Origin: Rebecca billardiae RCC1528
Taxonomy: Eukaryota; Haptophyta
NCBI GenBank assembly: GCA_965240325.2
Contig: OZ251230.1
Location: 2,294,001-2,358,000, forward strand
Length of the DNA stretch: 64,000 nucleotides
Direction of reading: 5' to 3'
Part shown: in pieces, positions 29,407 to 40,808 of the stretch
Layout of the letters: the number at the start of each line of letters is the position of its first letter
Position numbering within the stretch: the first letter of the stretch is position 1
Made by a program: the position numbers and the translations under genes
Notes under the pieces: model-generated
Told to the model about the DNA's origin: nothing
Database searches by the model: none
Seen by the model: only the letters and a program-made list of their open reading frames with translations

Positions 29407-30904
29407 ATGAGCGGCGCGGGAGGCGGCGCACGGCGCACGACGGCCCAGGTCTTCGCGGCGGGTCAGAATGAGCGCATGCACATCGCGCGCTTCGCCTCCG
29501 GCCCCGACCCGGGCCTCGCGCGCGCTGAGGTGCGCGCGTCGATGGTTCGGGACGACAAGGCCGTGATGCGTCGCGCGCGCGGCGGTGCGCCCGAGCCCGA
29601 GCGCCCGTGGCTGCTGACGACGACGACGACGGAGCGCACGACGCCGGAGCGCACGTACGTGGGCTCGCTCGAGGAGGCGCAGTGCAACAAGTACGTTCTC
29701 CTCGTCCCCGATGGCGACAGCTTCAAGATGATCCCGTGCCGCGAGTGGTACACTTACGTGACTCGCCCCTCGCAGATCGCCAAGCTGAAGCAGGGCGACT
29801 CGGAGGAGAAGCAGAAGGAGGCCGAGGAGCGCATGCGGATGCGCAACCGAAAGGGCGATCAGTACCTCGAGCGTCGCATGGTGAGCCGCGATCGCGTGCG
29901 CGCGGGCGCGTGCGCATGTGAGCTGACCTGTGGCGTGCGCCCCGGCCTGCCGCGTGCGACGCGCTGCGCGGGGCTCGCAGGCGACGGGCGCTGTGGACGG
30001 CGAGGAGGGTGGGGGGAGGAAGCTGCGCATCACAGGCGATGGCGCCGATGACTCGAGCGACGGCGGCGGCGGCCTTGACGACGCCGATCGCAACGGCGAC
30101 GCACAGGCGAGCGACGACGGCGGCGGCGTGGGCGCGGGCGACGACGACGACGATGTGTATGGCCAAGGAGCTGATCTGCAGGACGCGGCGTGGCTGAACG
30201 CGGGCCTGGAGGCGGAGATGGGCGAGGAGGTGGACAAGGGCGAGGACCTCGACCTGGACGACGCCGCCGTCTCCGACGACGACGGCGACGACGGCCGCAT
30301 CGGCCAGGAGGGCGACGAGGATGAGGAGGAGGAGGAGGCAGACGCCGCCGAGGCGCCGCCAGCCCTCGGCGACGCGGCCGCGGCGGCGGGCGCGGCGGGC
30401 GCCGGCGGTGCGGGCGTTGAGGGCGGTTGGCAGGAGGTGGAGCAGGACGAGGGCGAGGAGGAGGAGGAGGGGGGCGAGGAGGACGAGGAGGAGTGGGCGG
30501 TGACGGCGGCCGGGGGGCTCGGCGGCGCAGCAGCCGCCGGCGATGCGGCGAGCGCGGGCAAGCGCGCTCGTGCTGCGCTGGAGGGCGGCGCGAGCGCGCG
30601 TGGGGCAGCAGGGAGCGCCGCCGCGCCGGACAGCTCCGCCAAGCGGCCCCGCGGGCCCGAGGCGTTGGACTCGTACCTCGGCGTGCGCGAGTCGGATCTC
30701 GTCGAGCTGCTCCGCGCGCCGGGGCCGCCGCTCACGCTGGCGGACTTCACGGCCAAAGTGCATGCAGAGCTCGGCCTCGACGCCCGGCAACGCACGAAAG
30801 AATTCCAGGCGTGGCTCCACGCCGCGATGGCGCGCATCGCGATGCTGATCGACTACAAGGGCGCCAAGGTGCTCGTGCTGAAGGACGAGTTCGCTCGGCC
30901 CTGA
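29407..30904 (+). CDS. GTF2F1: Transcription factor IIF subunit alpha (RAP74)
   Basis: Two exons, 29407-29880 and 29981-30904, with a 100-base GT-AG intron in phase 0; 465 residues. The start MSGAGG is chosen because the upstream frame is unlike protein. Residues about 20-145 match the N-terminal dimerisation barrel: MHIARFA, ERPWLLTTTTTE, YVLLVPDGDSFKMIPCREWY. Human RAP74 has the same PWLL...DGxFxxxPxxxWY order. The middle (about 160-420) is Asp/Glu/Gly-rich and disordered, as in the family. Residues about 385-465 form the C-terminal winged helix (VRESDLVELLRAPGPPLTLA, then MLIDYKGAKVLVLKDEF), the part that contacts the CTD phosphatase and TFIIB. It works in the nucleus with RAP30 and RNA polymerase II. 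Confidence 0.9.
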
Positions 30905-31473
30905 GCCGCGTGCCCGGCGCGGCCGGCCGGCCGTCGGAGTCAGCCGCCTTGCAGCGCCTGCGGACTCGTGAGGCGCCGAGCTGGCCGGCCCCGCGGCGCC
31001 GCCCGCTGCCAGGCCTCGTTGGCGAGTGGCCGCCGCCGCGCCTGCGAAACTCAGGCCGATATCTAGCGGACGCAGGCAGCAGTCAGGCTACCATGGAGCG
31101 CATACGTGTTTGACGGCCCTCCCGTCAGGCCGTGGCATGGGCGGCGTGCGTGACACGCGCGCTCCGGCCCATCCCGCGTCCGCCCGGCCACGGCCCACTA
31201 CTCCAATAGGAGCCGTGACGCCCGTCCGGAAGGGTTCACGTCCGGAGCTGCTCACAAGCTTGCAACCAACGGCCGGGGAGAGCCGCTGGCTTTTTAAAAC
31301 GGAGGGCCTCCGGTTTTTCAAGGCCGTAATATGGATTCAGACTCAGAGCCTCAACAAGACTGGGCACCAGCCAAACGGAGCCGCTGCGGGCCGCGCGCGC
31401 GCACCTGCTGCCTCGCGGCCGGGAATCCTGCGAAGCGACGGTCGACGGGGAGCCAACGACGCCCCGAGCGCTC
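30905..31473. other. Intergenic
   Basis: Space between TFIIF-alpha and the thiolase. Moderately GC-rich, with no frame that looks like protein and no clear repeat. Confidence 0.5.
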
Positions 31474-32976
31474 ATGATGCGCACGCCGCTCACGCGCATG
31501 GGGGCTCGCGCCTTCTCGACGGCGGGGCCAAAGCCGGTGTACCTGGCTGGGCAGGGTGTGGTGAACGTGACGCGCAAGAAGGATGCCACCGTCGCGGACA
31601 TGGGCGGCGCCGCGATTCGCGCAGCGATCGAGGTGTGCGCGCTCGCGCGCGCTAGCTCGCCGCCCCGCGTGCGCGGGCATGCACCGCCGCGCTTGGCATG
31701 GCTGGCACTGATGCGGGCACACGCGCGCTTGCGCGTTCGACTCGCCCCCCATCGGCGCGGCAGGACGCGGGCTTGGACACCAGCGAGCCGCAGGCGCTCT
31801 ATGTGGGTAACATGATGTCTGGCATGCTCTCTTCTCAGCAGCATCTTGGTCCTCTGCTGGCGAACGCCGCCGGGCTCGAGTCGGTGGAGGCGGCGACGGT
31901 GGAGGCGTGCTGCGGCGCCGGTGGCGCCGCGCTGAGGTGGGGGTACATGGCGGTGGCGAGCGGCATCTACCACACCGTCGTGGTGGCGGGCGCGGAGCAG
32001 ATGACCCACACCGACACCGCGGCGACCACGAAGGGACTCGCGACTGCGTCGCACTGGGGCAAGGAGGGCTCGAAGGGCGCCACGTTCGTCTCACTCAACG
32101 GCACGCTGATGGATCTGTACATGCAGAGATACGGCGTCAAGCACGAGGACTTTGGCGCCTTCGCCATCACCGCACACGACCACGCCCTGTCGGCTGGTGC
32201 GCGCACGAGCGCGTGCCGCAGTGGGCGCGCGCGCCGCGCTCGCCCGAGGATAGGCTGCGCGCCGCCCCATCGGAGCGGGCTCGCGGGCTCGCGCGCTCAC
32301 GCGCCCCGCGCGTGCATCGCGCGGCGCGCCCACGCGCCCGCCCGCCGCAGAGCACTCCACGCTCAAGAAGAAGATCGACATGGAAACATATTCGAACGCG
32401 CGCGTCGTCACGGAGCCGATCAAGCTCTTCGACGCGTCGCCGATGTGCGACGGCGCCGCGGCGGTGGTGCTCACGTCGAACGAGGCGCACGCGCGCGCGG
32501 GAGGGCGGCCGGCGGTGCGGATCGCGGGCTCGGCCGCCGCGAGCGACCTGCTCGCCGTCGAGGACCGGCCCGACCCGCTCCGCCTGATCGCTGTGGAGAA
32601 GTCGGCACACGGCGCGCTCGAGCAGTGCAAGCTCGAGCACGCTGACGTCGACATCTTCGAGCTGCACGATGCGTACACGATCATGGCGTGCCTGTCGCTC
32701 GAGAACGCGGGGTTCGTGCCGCGCGGCGAGGGCACGCGCTTCGCCTCGCAGGGTAGCATCAAGCTCGACGGCGAGCTGCCCATGGCCACCTTTGGCGGGC
32801 TCAAGGCGCGCGGCCACCCGGTCGGCGCGACCGGCGTGTACCAGTGCGCCGAGATGGGTAAGCAACTCACCGGCCGGGCGGGCAAAAACCAGGTGGCAGG
32901 TGCGCGCACGGCGCTCATCCAGAACATCGGCGGCTCGGGTGCCTCCGTCTTCGCGCACGCGCTCGTCGTCGAGTGA
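31474..32976 (+). CDS. SCP-x/acetyl-CoA C-acyltransferase-type thiolase
   Basis: Three exons, 31474-31632, 31764-32196 and 32351-32976, with GT-AG introns of 131 and 154 bases (phases 0 and 1); 405 residues. The N-terminus MMRTPLTRMGARAFSTA looks like a mitochondrial presequence. The nucleophile Cys lies in VEACCGAGGAALRWGYMAV near residue 103. The substrate-loop region reads LFDASPMCDGAAAVVLTS, the histidine motif is KARGHPVGATGVYQCAEM, and the C-terminal loop is NIGGSGASVFAH. The short second half and SPMCDGAAAVV point to the SCP2/SCP-x thiolase branch rather than classical AtoB/FadA. The reaction is thiolytic cleavage or condensation of acyl-CoA, probably in fatty-acid breakdown. The active-site box CCGAG departs from the usual NxCxSG, so substrate choice is open. 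Confidence 0.85.
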
Positions 32977-35118
32977 TAGCAGACGTGCAGCTTGATGCCA
33001 AGTGGCGATGACTCTGACGACGCCACGGCACCACCACAGGATCTGGTCGGATCGGGTCTGCGCGAGCTGACTGGCAACGGCGCAGGGCCCCGGCGGCGAC
33101 GCGACAAGGCACGGGCGTCGGACGCCGTGTTTGCAGTAGTAGTAAGCTAGACTGATGACGTACTCGAGCATAGCAGTGTAGCATCATGCGGTGAGTTGGA
33201 TGGCTCGTTGCCACGCAGTCGTCGGCGGCGGCCGGCGGCCGGGCGGATATTGATATTCGATCTGACGCGGCGGGTTATTCGCTGTCCTCAGAGAAGAACT
33301 GCTCCGATATACTGCGTGATGCTGATATGGCGGGCCGTAGGTCCGCCCCTTGTAGTGCCCGGGAAAAGGATAAGAAAAAGAAAAGGAAAAAAGAAAATCG
33401 CCTCGCAAAGAAAAGAAAATCGCCTCGCTCACTGCCGGGTCGCTTCGCTCACTACCGGGCGCCCTCGCAGCTCCCACTGGGGACGCTCGGCCGAAAGAGA
33501 GTCCTGGATGGCGCGGAGCGCGTGGGCCGCGCGCGCCGAATCCAACGCCGGAGCGGACATCGTGAGAAGACTCCCGAGGGGTGTTTTCGCCCGATTCGCG
33601 ATTGCTGCCCTCGTCGTCTCGCGTGCAGGTCGAACGGGGGCTAAATCGACGCGTTTGGAGCGGTACGCTCGGCGCGTCGACACGATCGTGCGACCTGGGG
33701 CGATCCTCGCCTGACGTGCACGTCGAAAGCTCGCACCGGCCATAGCATCAAGCGCTGCGCACGATGGCCGCCTCGCTCGATTCACCGTCGCGCGTCGGGC
33801 TCGGTGCGGAACGGCCCTCATCACGAGGCGTCTCGCGGGCGGGAAGCGCCATCGCACGCGACGCAAGATTTGGCGCGGCCTTCTGAACACCATAACCGGA
33901 ATCCACACACCGGACTGTCGCGTGCCCCGGTCCAGTGGTCAGCAAGGTCGGGCGCATATGCAAATCCGTTTGCTACGATCGGTGGTGTTCCAGCGCGGGC
34001 GATCATGTTTCGCGCTCGCGAGCTCGCGGCCAAAGATCGCTCGGCGCTCGAGGGCCCACGTCCGGCCTGCATGGCGCCGACGGTGACCAATGCGACGGAG
34101 GGGCAGCGCAAAGCGGCGTACGACGCGCACCGCACGCACCTCCCGGGTTTGCAGCCGTGGAAGGAACCGCGTCTTGGCGAGTCGGCGGCCCTCGTCGCAC
34201 AGCGCTATGACCGATTGACCGATCCCAGAGGCGCATCCGCGACGAGCTGAAACGCCGAGCGTGCAACATTGTCGCCCCATCCTCCACCATGTCACGAGCG
34301 CTGCGGGACGAGGCCGACGTCGTGAAGCCAGTGGCACATGCGCTGCGCTTCCTGTGCCTGCTCGAGCAGCGCGTGCCGGCACCCTCGATCGCGAGTGGCA
34401 CACGCTCTCGCACTGCGCGCGCGCGCACCGCACTTCCAGACGACCTAAACAAATGAAACATGACATCACACTCCGCCACCACTGTTTAGCTCCGAGGACA
34501 TTGAACCGTCACCGTCAGGCGTCACTCAAGCAAGCCGCCGTCGCACGCCAATCAGTTATTGGCCAGTGCGTGCGCACAGTCGACGGCTCGGCTGTCGGCA
34601 CCCGGGATGACGAGTAGCGCCGAGTGGGTGCACGAATACACGCGCAATCACACTGTCGGTGAGATCACCAGAGTCATCTGTCGCGTTATTATTCGTCAGT
34701 GAGTCAGGTAGCTCACCATCTGATCTGTGTGTCGCATTGTAGTATTCGTCATCCTGCCCGTCAAACCGCTAAATAAAAGCAGCGCGAACCCGCTGGGGAA
34801 ATATTGCGACAGCACTGGCACGGCCCGCCGACCCCCCCGCCCGCCAGGGCAGAGTTTATTCTGAGTGATGACGGGTTGACAGTTGCACGACCATTGCATC
34901 AACCCTTGCATCAATTGACAGCACTTGCAAACCGTGCCAAGCCCAAGCGGAAGGAACAATGCTGGTCCGGACGATGCTGCACCAACAGGGCCTCATGTAC
35001 AGGGAGATCTCAGATCTCCCTTGGCAGCACGCAGCAATTGTATTGTAAATTGATGCATCAGCAACTGATCGGCTGCTCCTGCAAGTCCTGCAACTCGGCA
35101 GGACGCACTACGAAGTCG
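32977..35118. other. Long intergenic stretch
   Basis: No supported gene. Contains the 12-mer TGGCGGGCCGTA at 33328 followed by a purine-rich stretch (about 33360-33425) with a direct repeat AAGAAAATCGCCTCGC. Short frames near 33800-34250 on both strands lack features of protein. The last 300 bases are the upstream region of HCF101. Confidence 0.45.
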
Positions 35119-36838
35119 ATGGGCACCACGATGCACGCAGCGCTGGCGAGCGCACTCGCCCTCCTCGCGGTTGCGCCGTCGTCGGCAGCCGTCGTGAGGC
35201 CTAGCGGGCTGGCAGGGCATGCGATACCAAGCTTGCGCCGACCGCGCGCCGCGCTGCTCATGGAGGCCACCTCGACGAGCGCCGCGGTGCTGCGCGAGCG
35301 CGCGAGCACTGCGCTGCGTGGGGTGGCCTTTGACGCGCTCGGGCCACTCGAGCTCCTCCCCGGCGTCGAGTCGCTGGACGTGGTCGCGCTCGGGCTCGTC
35401 GACCCCGACGAGCTCGCCGTGAGCGACGACGGAAGCGTCAGCCTCGAGCTGCGCTCGCGCACGCCCGCGCAGCCGGCGGTGGTCGCGCTCGCGCGCGCAT
35501 GCGAGGACGCTCTCATGCGCGAGCTGGACGTGCCCTCGGCGCGCGTGACGCCGACGCTCGCGCCCACGCCGAAGGACTCGGGGCAGGACTCGGCGGGACT
35601 GAAGGAGGTCGCGCACGTCGTCGCGGTCGGCTCGTGCAAGGGCGGCGTCGGCAAGAGCACGTGCGCCGTCAACCTCGCATTTGCGCTTGCGCAGCTTGGC
35701 GCGCGCGTCGGCATCGTCGACGTCGACATCTACGGGCCGTCGCTGCCGACGATGGTGCAGCCGGCGAGCGCGCAGGTGCAGGTGATTGGCTCGGCGATCC
35801 TCCCGCTCGAGGCGCACGGCGTCGCCGCCATGTCCATCGGCTGGGTCAACCCGAACGCGATGCTGCTGCGCGGTGCCAAGATCGCTCCGCTCGTCGAGCA
35901 GCTCGTCGGTCAGACGGCCTGGGGCCCCCTGGACTATTTGGTGGTGGACATGCCGCCGGGCACGGGCGACATCCAGCTCGCGCTGTCGCAATCGATCCGC
36001 GTGGCGGGCTGCGTGCTCGTGACCACGCCGCAGCGCCTCTCCTTCGTCGACGTCGTCAAGGGCGTCGAGATGCTCGACAAGGTCGGCATCCCCACCCTGG
36101 CCGTCCTGGAGAACATGGCTTCATACTCGCCGCCGCGCGTGCCCGCAGAGCGGGTGGCCGCGTTCTGTGAGAAGCACGGGCTGGGCGCGGAGGCGCGCGC
36201 GGAGCTCGAGGCCGAGCTGATCGAGCCGGCCGCGCAGCCGCTGCGCCTCTTCGGCGGCGGGCACGTCGAGCGCCTCCGCGAGATGTGGGGCATCGCGGCC
36301 AGCTACTCGCTGCCTCTGTTGCCTGAGGTGGCGCACGCGAGCGATGCGGGTGCGCGCGGCGCGCGCGCGCGCGCGCGCGCGCGCCGCGCGCTCGCCGGAG
36401 TTGGCCGTCCGTGGGGGTGGCGCGGGGCGGCAGGCTGACGCGCCGCGAGCGCGCGCGCGCCGCCGCCGCGCGCGCGCCGTAGGCCTGCCCCACGTCGTCG
36501 CGCACCCGGAGAGTGAGGCCGCCTCGGTTTTCCGTCAGCTCGCCGGCTCCGTCGCTCTCGAGGTGATGAAGCAGACGCTGGCGCCTGCAGATCGGCCGAT
36601 GGTCGTTTACGACGAGGGCGCGCGCGAGGTCGTCGCGACGATCGGCGGGGTGCGGTACGCGCTCTCGCCGCTCGAGCTGCGCCGCCGTTGCCGCTCGCCG
36701 ACCAACGATCCGGACGCGTGCCCCGACGATGTGCACCCGCTCGACATCGTGCCGATGGGCAACTACGCTGTCTCGGTGAACTGGAGCGATGGCCACCAGT
36801 CACTCTTCCCGTACGCGACGTTCACCGGCCACTTTTGA
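35119..36838 (+). CDS. HCF101: Mrp/NBP35-type Fe-S carrier HCF101
   Basis: Two exons, 35119-36349 and 36483-36838, with a 133-base intron (GT...TAG) in phase 1; 528 residues. The leader MHAALASALALLAVAPSSAA is signal-peptide-like and followed by a basic stretch, as in bipartite plastid targeting. An MIP18/DUF59 domain lies at about 55-140 (LRGVAFDALGPLELLPGV). The P-loop ATPase has the deviant Walker A SCKGGVGKSTCAVNLA near residue 171, then DVDIYGPSLP and VVDMPPGTGDIQLALSQ. After the intron comes a DUF971 domain (MVVYDEGAREVVATIGGVRY, then VNWSDGHQSLFPY). DUF59 + Mrp + DUF971 is the HCF101 layout; HCF101 delivers 4Fe-4S clusters, notably to photosystem I. The conserved CxxC of NBP35 relatives is not visible here. 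Confidence 0.9.
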
Positions 36839-37279
36839 GTCGCGTAGCAGTCGTCAGACGAGTCGCATAGCAGTCTGTTCTGACGCTGATGTCGTCGATG
36901 GAGTGATGATACGACTACTATATACGTGCATGTACCGCGCACTACTCTCTCATCTCTGCACGCGTATAGCTTATTATTATTAAGCTATACAGTAGCTTTA
37001 AAAGCTACACTGAGTTAGTGAGTACACGACAGTCGACAGACCGGACTGTCCCGTGTCCGCAGTGTCACCGTCAGAACCGTGATATGTAAGCTATACCCAC
37101 TACAGTACTACCGCGTCCGGACGGCATCGTCTGGCTCTGCGGCGCATGCTGCTGTAGACAGCTGTAGTAGTAAGTAGAGTGCGGGCCGCAGCGCCAGTCT
37201 CAGGGCGGTGACTCAGGCTGAGGCTCCGCAGGCGTCAGCCCGGGCGCCTGCGGCCAGTCGTCATCATCGTCGGAGTGAG
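36839..37279. other. Intergenic between convergent genes
   Basis: 3' flank of both HCF101 (plus) and the ZIP gene (minus). AT-richer around 36900-37010, with a small inverted repeat (AGCTATAC/TAAGCTATACAG). Nothing else is visible. Confidence 0.5.
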
Positions 37280-38531
37280 CTAGTACCGGAAGAGCACAAG
37301 ACTGATGGCCATGACGGCCATGCCGAGCGATACAAGTGCGCCCGCGTGCCACGGCCTGTCGCCAGCGGTGGCGGCGCCAAGGGGCGGCGCAGCAGCGATG
37401 AGAGAAGGTGCCGGCAGCTTGCTCAGCATGATGTTCCAGTCCCTTACTCCCTAAAAAGCAAAACGCGCAGCATGATCGCAGGAGGGCCGCGCGCGCGCAC
37501 TTGCTGGCGTATCTGAATGCAGTCGGCATCATCTCGAGGACGACGATGTAAAGCATCATCCCGGCCACCAGGCCGAACACGATGCCGAAGCCGATATCGG
37601 AGAGAACGGTGCGGAGTGCCAGCCAACCTGGGCACGCCCGTAGGGTGAGGCACGGTGTCTCGGCGGAGCGCGCGCGCACGGAGGCCGCGCTGCGAATGCG
37701 CCGCGCGCGCCGCCCGCGCGCGCCGCGCGCACCAAGGCACCCGCCTATCGGCTCCGTCAGCCCCGAGAGCGTCGCATACGCCACCGCGCGCACCCTGGAG
37801 CCTGACGAGTAGTAGACCGGCATCGCCACGGCCATCCCCTCCGGGATGTTGTGCAGGGCGATGCCAATGACTAGCGCGCCGCCGACGGTGGGATCGAGCA
37901 CGGTCGCGACGAAGACAGCCAGCCCCTCTGGGAAGTTGTGCAGCGCGACGGCGGCCGCGGTGAGCATCGCCATGGCGTGCAGCTCGCGGTGCTGCTGCCT
38001 CTCCACAGCCGATGGCTCCAGGCCCACATCCGCCGCGTCCGCGCTCGTGGGCGTGAGCGAGCCGTTGCCGTTCGAAGGGCCGCCGCTGCTCGACGCCTGC
38101 GTCGAGTGTGCGTGCACACTCGAAGCCGGCGGGAGGGGCCCTTTGCTGCCCGTCACCTCCGCGAAATCGTGCCCGAGGTTGGAGCTGCTACCTGACAGCC
38201 GGAGCAGCACGTGCACAGCTGCCTCGAGCCCCGCGCAGACGAGCATGCCGCCAAAGAGGCACGCGGTCGCCACGGCGTAACCTGGCCCGGCACCAAGCTG
38301 GGACTCGAGAGCGTCGACACCCTTTCGAAAGATCTCCTCGTAGCTCACGTGCAGCATCACGCCGGCCGAGACCGCCAGGCCGCCTGCGAGCAGGTCATTC
38401 TCCCTCGCGCTGATGAAGCGCTCCGCAAACACGCTCAGGCCACCGATCGAGGTGCATAAGCCAGCTGCGATGGAGAGGACCGCAGCCAGGACGACGTTCG
38501 ACTCGTCGTACGCGCCTTGCGCCACCGACAT
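37280..38531 (-). CDS. ZIP family divalent metal transporter
   Basis: Three exons on minus: 38531-37733, 37627-37501 and 37442-37280. Introns are 105 bases (phase 1) and 58 bases (phase 2; its acceptor TAAG is weak). About 362 residues. The ATG at 38531 (MSVAQGAYDES) is used because the frame upstream has no ATG. TM1-3 lie in the first 110 residues (VVLAAVLSIAAGLCTSIGGL). A variable loop is rich in Ser, Gly and His. TM4 and TM5 carry the metal-site motifs HNFPEGLAVF and ALHNIPEGMAVAMP, both intact. TM6-7 have EPIGG and GIVFGLVAGMMLYIVVLEMM. Exon 3 supplies the last helix SLGMAVMAISLVLF. It transports Zn, Fe or Mn toward the cytosol. The two HNxPEG motifs resemble the ZIP8/ZupT/gufA-like group. 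Confidence 0.88.
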
Positions 38532-39274
38532 GCTGGTCGTCGGCAAATACCCCTTCAATAAGGCCTATGCTCGCCCGTCGCCCGTCGGGGGCGCCATCGT
38601 GGATCCACGGTTGCAATCCACGGTGGACGTGGCGCAAGCGCCGCAGGCACTTGGCCCTAATCGTTTGGTGCGCGTCGCATTGACGTCGGACGTCGCGCAG
38701 CAACGCGCTATGATCCAGCATGCCGTGCACGTGCATGCAGCTACGACGGCCCTGCTAGGGTACTGTAGTACCATAGCTGTCATCCAGCCAGGCAGTAGCA
38801 GAGAGCTTCATCGGAACTCGGAAGGGTAGTGCTTGATGCCGAGTTGCCGCCCGTGACCGTACACGTGCGTGCCCGTGGCCGTAGCCTGCAGCCTGAATCA
38901 GTGAATGCCGTCCCCTGCCGCAGCTGTCGCCGCAGCCAGTCCACTGATGAAGCCCGCACTCGAGCGACGCTGCCAGGCTGCCATTGGGGCCCCGGCCAAA
39001 GCTGCGCACTTGCTCACCAGCGGCACGCCGCTGATGCGGCTGCTGCGTAGCACTCATTGCGTGGTGGCTCCGTGCCAACGGGAGTCCGGCGCCCAGCCGG
39101 CTCAGAGCTGCTCCAGAGCCAGCTGGCCGCGAGGAGCTGGCAAGCCAGGCCCAGGTACACCACGCTCTGGCGACGAGCTGCGGGCCGACGTCACGCACGG
39201 CTTGCAAACCCAGCTCGCGCTCGCGCGTGCCGTGGCAGCACGCCAGAGCTCCGCGCGGCGCGCTCGGCGCGCGC
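38532..39274. other. Intergenic
   Basis: 5' flank of the ZIP gene and 3' flank of the Cys-rich membrane gene. No gene-like frame or repeat is seen. Confidence 0.45.
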
Positions 39275-39859
39275 TCAGTACTGCTCTGCATTCCTTGGCG
39301 TGCTGCACGCGCGCAGGATGAGGCCGGCGCCCACCGTGCCGCCCACGACGAGCATGACGATCATGTAGCCGAACGACTTGTTGCGCATGCCACACTGCCC
39401 CCATGACCACTGGTCGGCCGTGCGCGACGTGGCCGTGCTCAGCTTGTCGCGCGTGTAGGTGTCGGAGAGGTGAGACGGGCCTTGGAACAGCCCGCCCGTC
39501 CAGCACACTCGTTCCCACGAGGCGTGGCTGTCTATGGTGAAGGTGCTGCTCAGCGTGACCGTCTGATTGAGCGAGCCCTTCGACACCCACACGCACCCCG
39601 GCCGCGTCACGCAGTCGTGGCACTCCTCGATGAGGCCCGGGGCGCACCGGCAGACATCAGGCTCGCGCGTGAACGCCGGGCAGAGCGTCGACTGCAACGT
39701 TCTGACCTCGACGCAGCGCTGTGTGGCGTAGCACCATGCGCACGCCAACTTGCCGTCGTCCCCCTTCGGCTCGAGGCACGCCGCGCAGTCCGCCTTGTCG
39801 CACGGGCCGCTGCTCGCCGCGGCGGCGAGCACCGCGGCGGCAAATGCGGCGCAGTGCAT
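39275..39859 (-). CDS. Cys-rich single-pass membrane protein (PSI-like)
   Basis: 194 residues from the ATG at 39859 (MHCAAFAAAVLAAAASSG, a signal peptide). The frame extends further upstream but would overlap the divergent SelW-like start. The lumenal part has about 14 cysteines in the first 130 residues (CDKADCAACLEP, CAWCYATQRCVEV, CRCAPGLIEECHDCVTRPGC). The spacing recalls PSI/plexin-type repeats. A TM helix at about 165-187 (YMIVMLVVGGTVGAGLIL) precedes a short cytosolic tail. It is likely a type I protein of the secretory pathway or cell surface. Function unknown. It shares a 134-base head-to-head region with the SelW-like gene. Confidence 0.75.
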   Translation of the reverse strand: MHCAAFAAAVLAAAASSGPCDKADCAACLEPKGDDGKLACAWCYATQRCVEVRTLQSTLCPAFTREPDVCRCAPGLIEECHDCVTRPGCVWVSKGSLNQTVTLSSTFTIDSHASWERVCWTGGLFQGPSHLSDTYTRDKLSTATSRTADQWSWGQCGMRNKSFGYMIVMLVVGGTVGAGLILRACSTPRNAEQY

Positions 39860-39993
39860 GGCTGCCGGAGTGCCGATGCCCGACGATGACGATTGATGAC
39901 GCGGCGCGCACTGAACCTCAAGTTGGAAAGTGACGGCAGGCGGACTCCGCGGAACTGAGTGGCGGACAACGATCCGAACGATATCCCTCAACG
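39860..39993. promoter_or_regulatory. Probable bidirectional promoter
   Basis: 134 bases between the divergent ATGs at 39859 (minus) and 39994 (plus), too little for two separate promoters. No specific site is recognised. Confidence 0.45.
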
Positions 39994-40485
39994 ATGGCTG
40001 CCATATTCGCCGCACTCGTGTTCTCCCCAGTAGCTTTCCACCCCGCTGCGCGAGCGGTACGCAGCCCGCTGGTCTCCGACTACGCGGCGCAAGTGGTACT
40101 CAGGTCAAGGGAGTCACCCTTGCTCCGGCAAGCGCACGCGTCGAGATTCGCTCCTCGACTGGCTCCGTCCGCGGAGTCTGACATCAACGGCTGCGTCACG
40201 ATCACATACTGCACACGCTGCAACTGGATGCTCCGGAGCGCGTGGCTCGCGCAGGAGTTGCTGTCGACCTTCGGGCCATCCGGCGAGGTGCGCTCCGTCA
40301 CGCTCGTGCCTGACTCGTCGGGTGGCGTCTTCACTGTGCACTGCGACGGAGAGCTGGTGTGGGACCGCTCCGCGGAGCAGACGCCCGGGTTCCCGGAGGC
40401 GAAGGTGCTCAAGCAGCTCGTCCGTGATGTCGTGTGCCCCGACCGAGGACTCGGTCACTCGGACTCGCCAGGTCGTGAACGCTGA
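39994..40485 (+). CDS. SelW/Rdx-family thioredoxin-like protein, Cys form
   Basis: 163 residues. Residues 1-60 form a hydrophobic then basic leader (MAAIFAALVFSPVAFHPAAR), compatible with secretory or plastid targeting. Residues about 65-155 match the Rdx (SelW/SelT/SelH) fold: VTITYCTRCNWMLRSAWLAQ has the CxxC redox motif with Cys where selenoproteins have Sec. It is followed by GGVFTVHCDGELVWDR and FPEAKVLKQLVRD, and ends GLGHSDS. The GHSD ending is typical of bacterial-type Rdx proteins. It is probably a thiol oxidoreductase. No selenocysteine codon is involved. Confidence 0.82.
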   Translation: MAAIFAALVFSPVAFHPAARAVRSPLVSDYAAQVVLRSRESPLLRQAHASRFAPRLAPSAESDINGCVTITYCTRCNWMLRSAWLAQELLSTFGPSGEVRSVTLVPDSSGGVFTVHCDGELVWDRSAEQTPGFPEAKVLKQLVRDVVCPDRGLGHSDSPGRER

Positions 40486-40808
40486 ACAGGCTCATCGACA
40501 TGTGTACGGGGCCGCTGAGGCCGCCGGTGAACGACGTGACTGTGACTCAGTGTCAGTGACTGTCATATCCGTCCTGGGCGGATTAGCCCGGGCCGCCGCT
40601 GTGCCATATTAATTAGGCATTAGACTTAGATCGAGCGTCTTACTCTTCAGTTATAGCAGAGTCTATTATCATCTAGATTCACGGGTACGAATGTTATACG
40701 CACACCATGTCCGCCGCGCCGGACGATACTCCGCCTCCGGCGCCGGGCGCCGCGGGATAAGTTTCGGGGCGGATATATATATATCTATCAGTCAATGATG
40801 CTATATTT

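Noticed and set aside
33429-34617. Several 100-176 codon frames on both strands
   Set aside because: Mutually overlapping, no domains, composition as expected from GC-rich noncoding DNA.
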